Of a stretch of 64,000 nucleotides of DNA, positions 59,083 to 64,000 are shown piece by piece (position 1 is the stretch's first letter; each line of letters opens with the position of its first letter). Position numbers and translations under genes: made by a program. This DNA is from Pseudaminobacter soli (ex Zhang et al. 2022). GTDB taxonomy: Bacteria > Pseudomonadota > Alphaproteobacteria > Rhizobiales > Rhizobiaceae. Below the pieces are notes generated by a model. It did not search any database. It had not been told where the DNA came from and saw only the letters and a list, made by a program, of their open reading frames with translations. The stretch is from positions 186,001 through 250,000 of the forward strand of contig NZ_JABVCF010000004.1 of the NCBI RefSeq assembly GCF_014595955.1. The letters run 5' to 3'.

Positions 59083-59990
59083 CTGCCACCTTCCCCGCCG
59101 TCCGACTCGTCGCGCCGGTCGGCGCCGCGGTCGTAGATGACGAAGGGCCGCTCGTCGTCCGTGAGCACGGTGACGCGGCGCGGGTCGGCATCGTCGTGAA
59201 GCTCGGCGCCGCCCAGTGTGTACTGGCGCAGGACGCCGCCGAAGGCATGCTCCAGGTTGGCGTGGGTGAACACCTCCGCCGTCGGCCCGTACGCCAGGAC
59301 GGTGCGGTTGATCAGCACCGCCCGGTCGCAGAAACGCGGCACGCTGCCGAGATTGTGGGTCGAGACCAGCATCACGCGGCCCTCCCCGCGCAATGCGCGA
59401 AGCAGCGTGATGATGGCCTCCTCTGTCCGGACATCGACGCCGGTGAACGGCTCGTCGAGGAGGATGATGTGCGCGTCCTGCGCGAGCGCACGGGCAAGGA
59501 ACACGCGCTTTTTCTGGCCTCCGGAAAGCTCGCCGATCTGGCGCTTGCGGAAATCCGCCATGCCCACCCGCGCCAGTGCGTGCTCCACCGCCTCGCGGTC
59601 GGCCGCGCGAGGGATGCGCAGAAAATTCATGTGGCCGTAGCGGCCCATCATCACGACGTCTTCGACCAGGACGGGGAAGTTCCAGTCGACATCCTCGCTC
59701 TGCGGCACATAGGCGACCTCGTTGCGCCGAAGCGCCTCCTCGGCAGGTTTGCCGAGAATGCTGACGCGCCCGGCCGCGAGGGGGACGAATCCCATGATCG
59801 CCTTGAACAGCGTCGACTTGCCGCTGCCGTTTACACCCACCAGAGCGGTGATCGTGCCGCGGGGAATGGCGAAGCTGGCGTCCCTGAGCGCAGTGTGACC
59901 GTTGCGATAGGTGACGGTTACCTGCTCGACGGCGATACCGTCGGCTTGGTTGGCTGGCGTCAGGCCCTTTCGAGGCCTCGGCGCCGTCAT
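59079..59990 (-). CDS. sitB: Manganese/iron ABC transporter ATPase SitB
   Basis: 303 residues. Walker [12 protein letters not shown], signature [15 protein letters not shown], Walker [14 protein letters not shown]-loop LVSTHNLGS. The C-terminal 60 residues beyond the ATPase core include an Asp/Glu-rich tail. It energises SitC and SitD. Overlaps sitA by 4 bases. Confidence 0.92.
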   Translation of the reverse strand: MTAPRPRKGLTPANQADGIAVEQVTVTYRNGHTALRDASFAIPRGTITALVGVNGSGKSTLFKAIMGFVPLAAGRVSILGKPAEEALRRNEVAYVPQSEDVDWNFPVLVEDVVMMGRYGHMNFLRIPRAADREAVEHALARVGMADFRKRQIGELSGGQKKRVFLARALAQDAHIILLDEPFTGVDVRTEEAIITLLRALRGEGRVMLVSTHNLGSVPRFCDRAVLINRTVLAYGPTAEVFTHANLEHAFGGVLRQYTLGGAELHDDADPRRVTVLTDDERPFVIYDRGADRRDESDGGEGGR

Positions 59991-60892
59991 TGCGCCAGCG
60001 CCTTGGCGACGGTCTGCGTGGTTACGCGCAGCATGTCGAGATAGGCCGGAACGGACCCGCCGGGGTCGCTCAGAGAATCCACGTAGAGCACCCCGCCATA
60101 TTTCGCGCCCGTCTCGCGCGCAACCTGCTGGGCCGGATCGGCCGAAACCGTGCTTTCGGAGAAGACAGCCGTAATCCGGTTTGCCCGTACCGCATCTATG
60201 ACTTTGCGGACCTGCTGCGGAGTCCCCTGCTGGTCGGCGTTGATCGGCCAGAGATAAAGCTCCTTCAGGCCGAGATCACGAGCCAGGTAGGAGAAGGCCC
60301 CCTCGCTGGTGACCAGCCAGCGCCGCTCGTCGGGGATCGAGCCGATTGCCGCCCGCGCGGGCTCCACCGTGGCATGGATTTTCTCCACATAGGCCTTGGC
60401 GTTGGCGGCGTAGGTCCCGGCATTCTTCGGATCGTGCTGGGCGAGCGCCTTGCGGATGTTCTCAACGTAGATCACGCCGGCTTCAGGCGACATCCAGGCG
60501 TGGGGGTTGGCCTTGCCCGAGTAGGGGCCTTCAGAGATGCTCATAGGCACGACGCCATCTGAGAGCACGGCGCTCGGAACTTCTTCCAGATTGCTGAAGA
60601 ATTTCTCGAACCAGAGTTCGAGATTGAGACCGTTCCACAGGATCAGGTCGGCCTTCTGCGCCTCGATCAGGTCGCCGGGCGTGGGCTGGTAGTTGTGAAT
60701 CTCGGCGCCGGGCTTGGTGATTGAAACGACCGTAGCGGCGTCCCCTGCGACATTGCGGGCCATGTCGGCCAGAACAGTGAAGGTGGTCACGACGACCATC
60801 TTTCCGCCCGCCTCGGCCCGTCCAGGCTCGTCCGAGCATGCGGCAAGCAGAGGAATACTGAGAAAGAGGGCCAGAAGCGTGCGACGATGCAT
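59987..60892 (-). CDS. sitA: Manganese/iron-binding lipoprotein SitA
   Basis: 301 residues from ATG 60892; the longer frame would pass the promoter. Signal [19 protein letters not shown] ends in a lipobox (LAAC). Metal ligands of cluster A-I binding proteins are in place: His in EIHNYQPTP, His in NPHAWMSPE, Glu in [12 protein letters not shown], Asp in YVDSLSD. It delivers Mn2+ to SitCD. First gene of the operon. Confidence 0.92.
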   Translation of the reverse strand: MHRRTLLALFLSIPLLAACSDEPGRAEAGGKMVVVTTFTVLADMARNVAGDAATVVSITKPGAEIHNYQPTPGDLIEAQKADLILWNGLNLELWFEKFFSNLEEVPSAVLSDGVVPMSISEGPYSGKANPHAWMSPEAGVIYVENIRKALAQHDPKNAGTYAANAKAYVEKIHATVEPARAAIGSIPDERRWLVTSEGAFSYLARDLGLKELYLWPINADQQGTPQQVRKVIDAVRANRITAVFSESTVSADPAQQVARETGAKYGGVLYVDSLSDPGGSVPAYLDMLRVTTQTVAKALAQ

Positions 60893-60922
60893 GGCAGTTA
60901 TGTCCCCCGATTCTCGAGGGTC

Positions 60923-60972
60923 AACATAGGGATGGGGTCGATGGCTGTCAATGCAACTGCAAATCGTTTGCA
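60923..60972 (-). promoter_or_regulatory. sitA promoter with Mur box
   Basis: Read leftward: Mur box TGCAAATCGTTTGCA (60958-60972), -35 TTGACA (60951-60946), 17-bp spacer, -10 TATGTT (60928-60923). The box is identical to that of mntH. Confidence 0.87.
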
Positions 60973-61091
60973 ACTGCGATTCGGCGCGCGCTCGACAGCC
61001 GCCCGGCAGGATCCGACCTCAAGCCTGAGGATGCCGTGCATCCTAGTGGCGTCATGTGCGTTTAGGTGGTTCCAACCAGCGGAGAATGGTT

Positions 61092-61358
61092 ATGGCTGAC
61101 CTGAGCAGCGTGCGCGAGCACATGGAAATAATCGGGGCCGACGGGGTACATGTCGGGACGGTCGACAGGGTCGAGGGCGACCGCATCAAGCTGACCCGCG
61201 CCGACAGCGGCGAAGGCGGCCATCGGGGGCACCATCACTATCTCCCTGGCGCTCTCATCGCCGAAGTGGAGGGCAACAAGGTCCGGCTTTCTGCGAACGG
61301 CGACGTTGCCGCCGAGATGTTCGAGGAGGAGCAGCCAGGCTCTCCGGCCGCGGGCTGA
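61092..61358 (+). CDS. DUF2171 protein
   Basis: 88 residues from ATG 61092. It matches DUF2171: VREHMEIIGADGVHVGTVDRVEGDRIKLTRAD, HHHYLPGALIAEVEGNKVRLS. A small PRC-barrel-like beta protein common in Rhizobiales, often stress-related; function unknown. Its promoter may lie in the 119 bases shared with the sitA Mur box. Confidence 0.8.
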   Translation: MADLSSVREHMEIIGADGVHVGTVDRVEGDRIKLTRADSGEGGHRGHHHYLPGALIAEVEGNKVRLSANGDVAAEMFEEEQPGSPAAG

Positions 61359-61477
61359 TTACTCGCCTCCCGCTCGCGAAGCTCCTTCGGTCAACCGATT
61401 GTTCCTGCTGGGTCTGACGGGCTCTAGTGGAGCACGCCTTGTTTGCAACTGGGTGTCATCTGGCGCATAGTCGCGCC

Positions 61478-61906
61478 ATGGCGAAGCAGAAGAAGAACAA
61501 GCCCGATCATGAGAAGGCGTTGCGTCGGCAGGGGATCCGCATAACCCGTCCGCGCAAGGTGATTCTCGGGATTTTATCGGGCATGGAGGACCATCCGGAC
61601 GCGCTGGAGATTTTTCGCCGCGCTGTCGCGATCGATCCGGCCATCTCGCTGTCTACGGTCTATCGCACAATGAAGCTGCTGGAGGAAAAGGGCGCGATCC
61701 AGCGCCATGCGTTCGAGGGCGGCCCGTCGCGCTTCGAGCGGGCCGGCGAAGAGCATCACGATCACCTGATCGATATCGAGACGGGTGACGTCATCGAGTT
61801 TCACTCGGAACGGATCGAGCAGCTCCAGGACGAGATTGCCAAGCGATTGGGCTACGACATCGTCCACCACAGGCTGGAATTGTATGGGCGCAAGAGGCGC
61901 GGGTAG
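61478..61906 (+). CDS. mur: Fur-family manganese regulator Mur
   Basis: 142 residues from ATG 61478 (no strong ribosome-binding site). The winged helix with [20 protein letters not shown] binds [24 protein letters not shown] carries the metal-binding His cluster and EFHS pattern. In Rhizobiales the protein of this type next to sit or mnt genes is Mur, which represses them when Mn2+ is plentiful. A half box GTTTGCAACTG lies at 61440-61450, suggesting weak self-control. Fur itself cannot be fully excluded. Confidence 0.85.
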   Translation: MAKQKKNKPDHEKALRRQGIRITRPRKVILGILSGMEDHPDALEIFRRAVAIDPAISLSTVYRTMKLLEEKGAIQRHAFEGGPSRFERAGEEHHDHLIDIETGDVIEFHSERIEQLQDEIAKRLGYDIVHHRLELYGRKRRG

Positions 61907-62189
61907 GCACAAATGCTTAGATGGGCGCTCGTTCGCTAATCTGGTGCAGCCACCCATCCGCAGGTCATCCCGGGCGTAGCAGCAGCGGAGCGCCTGGTGA
62001 GATCCGGGATCCATTCCGGGTCGGTGGAAGGTTACGGAATGGCTTCCGATACGCGCTTCGCTGCGCTCGCTCGGCCGGAACGTCGAAAGAAATCGCGGCT
62101 CGCCGCGACCGGCTCTCCCGTTGACCGTGGCGGCAGACAGCGTCAAAGCTTCGGATCACTCGGCAACCAGCCCTATAGGAGATGACACC
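61907..62189. other. Intergenic region with mosaic repeat-like sequence
   Basis: No gene. It contains the inverted pair CATTCCG (62012-62018) / CGGAATG (62035-62041) and surrounding GC-rich pieces (CGGGCGTAGCAGCAGCGG) of the kind found in intergenic mosaic repeats. The gnd promoter was not identified. Confidence 0.4.
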
Positions 62190-63611
62190 ATGAGCAAGGC
62201 GGAAATCGGTCTGATCGGCCTCGGCACCATGGGCTCCAACCTGGCGCTGAACATCGCCGAAAAGGGGCACAGGATCGCCGTCTACAACCGCACGATGGCG
62301 CGGACCGAGGAGTTCGCCGCCAATGCAGGTCCTCTGCGCGACATGGTGGTGCCCTGCGAGACCATCGAGGCGCTGGCCGAAGCAATCGAGCCGCCCCGCC
62401 CTGTCATCATCATGACGGTCGCCGGCACGCCGGTCGACGAGCAGATCGCGCTGCTGCGCCGCGTGCTTTCGGCCGGCGACATCATCATTGACGCAGGCAA
62501 CGCCAATTTCCGCGACACGATGCGCCGTTTCGCCGAACTCGAGGGCTCGGGGCTCACCTTCATCGGCATGGGCGTCTCGGGCGGCGAGGAAGGCGCGCGG
62601 CACGGCCCCTCGATCATGGTGGGCGGCACAGAGCAGTCCTACCGGCGCATCGAGAAGGTGCTGCTCGACATCTCGGCCAAGTATCATGGCGAGCCCTGCG
62701 CCGCCCTGATGGGACCGAACGGCGCCGGCCATTTCGTCAAGACCATCCACAACGGCATCGAATATGCCGACATGCAAATGATCGCCGAGATCTACGGCAT
62801 CCTGCGCGACGGGGTGGGCATGGCGCCGAAGGAGATCGGCGAAATCTTCGCGCGCTGGAACGAGGGGCGGCTCAACTCATACCTCATCGAGATCACGGCG
62901 AAGGTGCTTGCCGCAGACGACCCGAAGACCGGCAGGCCGATGGTCGACATGATCCTCGACCGGGCCGGCCAGAAGGGAACCGGCAAATGGTCGGTGATCG
63001 AGGCGCAGATGCTGGGTGTCCCGGCCACGGCAATAGAGGCTGCGGTCGCGGCGCGCGTGCTCTCCTCGATGCGCGACGAGCGGCTGGCGGCCGAGAAGGC
63101 CTATGGCACGCAGACGACAAACCAGTTCACCGGTGACAGGCAGGCCCTCCTGGCCGACCTCGAGCTCGCGCTCTTCGCCGGCAAGATTGCGGCTTATGCG
63201 CAGGGCTTCGCCGTCATGGACGCGGCTTCGCGCGAGTTTTCCTGGGACATCCCGCTGCCCACGGTCGCCAAGATCTGGCGGGCCGGCTGCATCATCCGCT
63301 CGCAGTTCCTGGGCACGCTGGCAGAAGCCTTCACCGGCGAGAAGGTCGCCAACCTTCTGATGGCGCCGGCCTTCGTGGAGATGATGAAGGGCGCTCACCC
63401 GTCGCTGCGCCGGGTCATCGCCGGCGCCTCGGAAGCCGGGCTTCCGGTCCCGGCGCTATCGTCGGCGCTTGGCTATTTCGACCTCTACCGGCAGGGCCGC
63501 GGCACCTCGAACCTCCTGCAGGCGCAGCGCGACTTCTTCGGCGCTCACGGGTTCGAGCGGGTGGACGAGCCGGGCGCATTCCATGGGCCATGGGGCAGCG
63601 GCTCGCTGTGA
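62190..63611 (+). CDS. gnd: 6-phosphogluconate dehydrogenase
   Basis: 473 residues from ATG 62190, with AGGAGA upstream. NADP-binding GLIGLGTMGSNLALNIAEKG, the signature MGPNGAGHFVKTIHNGIEYAD, catalytic Lys and Glu in HFVKTIHNGIEY, and the C-terminal GFERVDEPGAFHGPWG. It oxidises 6-phosphogluconate to ribulose 5-phosphate in the pentose phosphate pathway. Length is typical of the long dimeric class. Confidence 0.93.
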   Translation: MSKAEIGLIGLGTMGSNLALNIAEKGHRIAVYNRTMARTEEFAANAGPLRDMVVPCETIEALAEAIEPPRPVIIMTVAGTPVDEQIALLRRVLSAGDIIIDAGNANFRDTMRRFAELEGSGLTFIGMGVSGGEEGARHGPSIMVGGTEQSYRRIEKVLLDISAKYHGEPCAALMGPNGAGHFVKTIHNGIEYADMQMIAEIYGILRDGVGMAPKEIGEIFARWNEGRLNSYLIEITAKVLAADDPKTGRPMVDMILDRAGQKGTGKWSVIEAQMLGVPATAIEAAVAARVLSSMRDERLAAEKAYGTQTTNQFTGDRQALLADLELALFAGKIAAYAQGFAVMDAASREFSWDIPLPTVAKIWRAGCIIRSQFLGTLAEAFTGEKVANLLMAPAFVEMMKGAHPSLRRVIAGASEAGLPVPALSSALGYFDLYRQGRGTSNLLQAQRDFFGAHGFERVDEPGAFHGPWGSGSL

Positions 63612-63690
63612 GCGGGCCGCGCTCGCTTCAACCTGCCCTCCTCACCGAGCAGCATGGACATGCCTCCTCACCCCGGCCCCAACACCAAAA

Positions 63691-63753
63691 GGCGCCGGAG
63701 CCGTAGCTCCGCCGCCGTTTCGGATGGTTCTGGAACTCCCCCTTGAGGGGAGT
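63691..63753. terminator. Hairpins between gnd and the convergent DUF6481 gene
   Basis: CGGAGC-CGTA-GCTCCG (63696-63711) with extra GC pairs outside, followed by GTTT; then ACTCCCC-CTTGA-GGGGAGT (63735-63753), which ends right at the stop codon of the minus-strand gene. Likely a bidirectional end of transcription. Confidence 0.55.
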
Positions 63754-64000
63754 CTAGCCGCGGCCGCGCTTGCTCTTGCGTGCGGCGTAGCGCGCGTCGC
63801 GCTTTGCCTTGCGCTCGGCCTCGAGAGCAAGCTCCTGAGCGATGCGCTCAACTTCCTGCTGCTCGCGCACCAAAGCCTCTGCGGCCAGCCGCTCTTCCTC
63901 TTGCCGGCGGCGCTCCGCTTCCTCGGCCTCGCGGCGAGCACGCTCGGCCGCCTCGAGAGCCTCGCGCTCCTTGCGCAGCCTTTCCCGTTCAGCCTCGCGC
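63754..64000 (-). CDS. DUF6481 family protein (N-terminus outside window)
   Basis: 82 codons to the TAG at 63754. The visible part is one long Glu/Arg/Ala-rich helix (ALEAAERARREAEEAERRRQ) with the family end KAKRDARYAARKSKRGRG. Matches the rhizobial DUF6481 proteins; unknown function. Confidence 0.7.
   Translation of the reverse strand, partial: REAERERLRKEREALEAAERARREAEEAERRRQEEERLAAEALVREQQEVERIAQELALEAERKAKRDARYAARKSKRGRG

Overview
The window is a chromosomal segment of an alphaproteobacterium of the order Hyphomicrobiales (Rhizobiales), most likely Mesorhizobium or a relative in the Phyllobacteriaceae. The evidence is the aglR-aglEFGAK alpha-glucoside locus in its rhizobial order, a Mur-type manganese regulon (mntH, sitABCD and a Fur-family regulator), rhizobial DUF982, DUF2171 and DUF6481 proteins, and mosaic intergenic repeats resembling RIMEs. 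Positions 1 to about 40,950 are a largely intact siphovirus-type prophage whose left end lies outside the window. Positions from about 41,003 on are host DNA.

Prophage, rightward genes (1-35,994). A block of small, overlapping, mostly unrecognised genes (1-3,057) includes a GapR/DUF2312 nucleoid-protein homologue. Then come the head genes (DUF4055 portal, coiled-coil scaffold candidate, major capsid protein, cement candidate), PhoH, the neck and connector genes, the tail tube, a tail chaperone pair with a programmed -1 frameshift on A AAA AAC, and a 1,583-residue tape measure carrying a lysozyme-like domain. The tail tip has the same order as the gene transfer agent of Rhodobacter: DUF2460, DUF2163, NlpC/P60, hub. 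Repeat-rich fibre proteins follow, with the lysis genes (amidase endolysin, holin candidate) between them and an embedded spanin pair further on. A CI-like repressor (35,332-35,994) closes this arm; its S24 domain seems to lack the catalytic serine.

Prophage, leftward genes (35,996-40,729). About fifteen short genes with overlapping start and stop codons form one leftward operon behind a recognisable promoter. They include a BTLCP cysteine proteinase and a zinc-finger/WYL-like protein. The right attachment site is the 3' part of a tRNA gene (read as tRNA-Arg) at 40,953-41,002. No integrase or large terminase lies in the window; both are expected to the left.

The most notable regulatory signal is a 19-bp palindrome, TGTCAAG-N5-CTTGACA, found at five places. 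Each precedes a late functional module (portal, scaffold/capsid, tail tube, tail tip, lysis). At four of the five the right arm forms a -35 box with a plausible -10 box 17-18 bp downstream, and four of the five share an upstream GAGCCG block. A sister palindrome, TGTCCAG-N5-CTGGACA, occurs at four other places. Together they look like a phage-wide set of late promoters and operators.

Host part. A UvrD/Rep-type helicase, a Hint-domain protein with a Tat-like signal and an altronate/galactarate dehydratase lie on the minus strand. The dehydratase is divergent from a GntR-family regulator with two winged helices. The agl locus encodes uptake and hydrolysis of alpha-glucosides (binding protein, two permeases, alpha-glucosidase, ATPase) under a LacI-type repressor with two 14-bp operators. 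Convergent to it are mntH and sitABCD, each with the identical Mur box TGCAAATCGTTTGCA beyond its -35 box. mur, gnd (6-phosphogluconate dehydrogenase) and a partial DUF6481 gene end the window.
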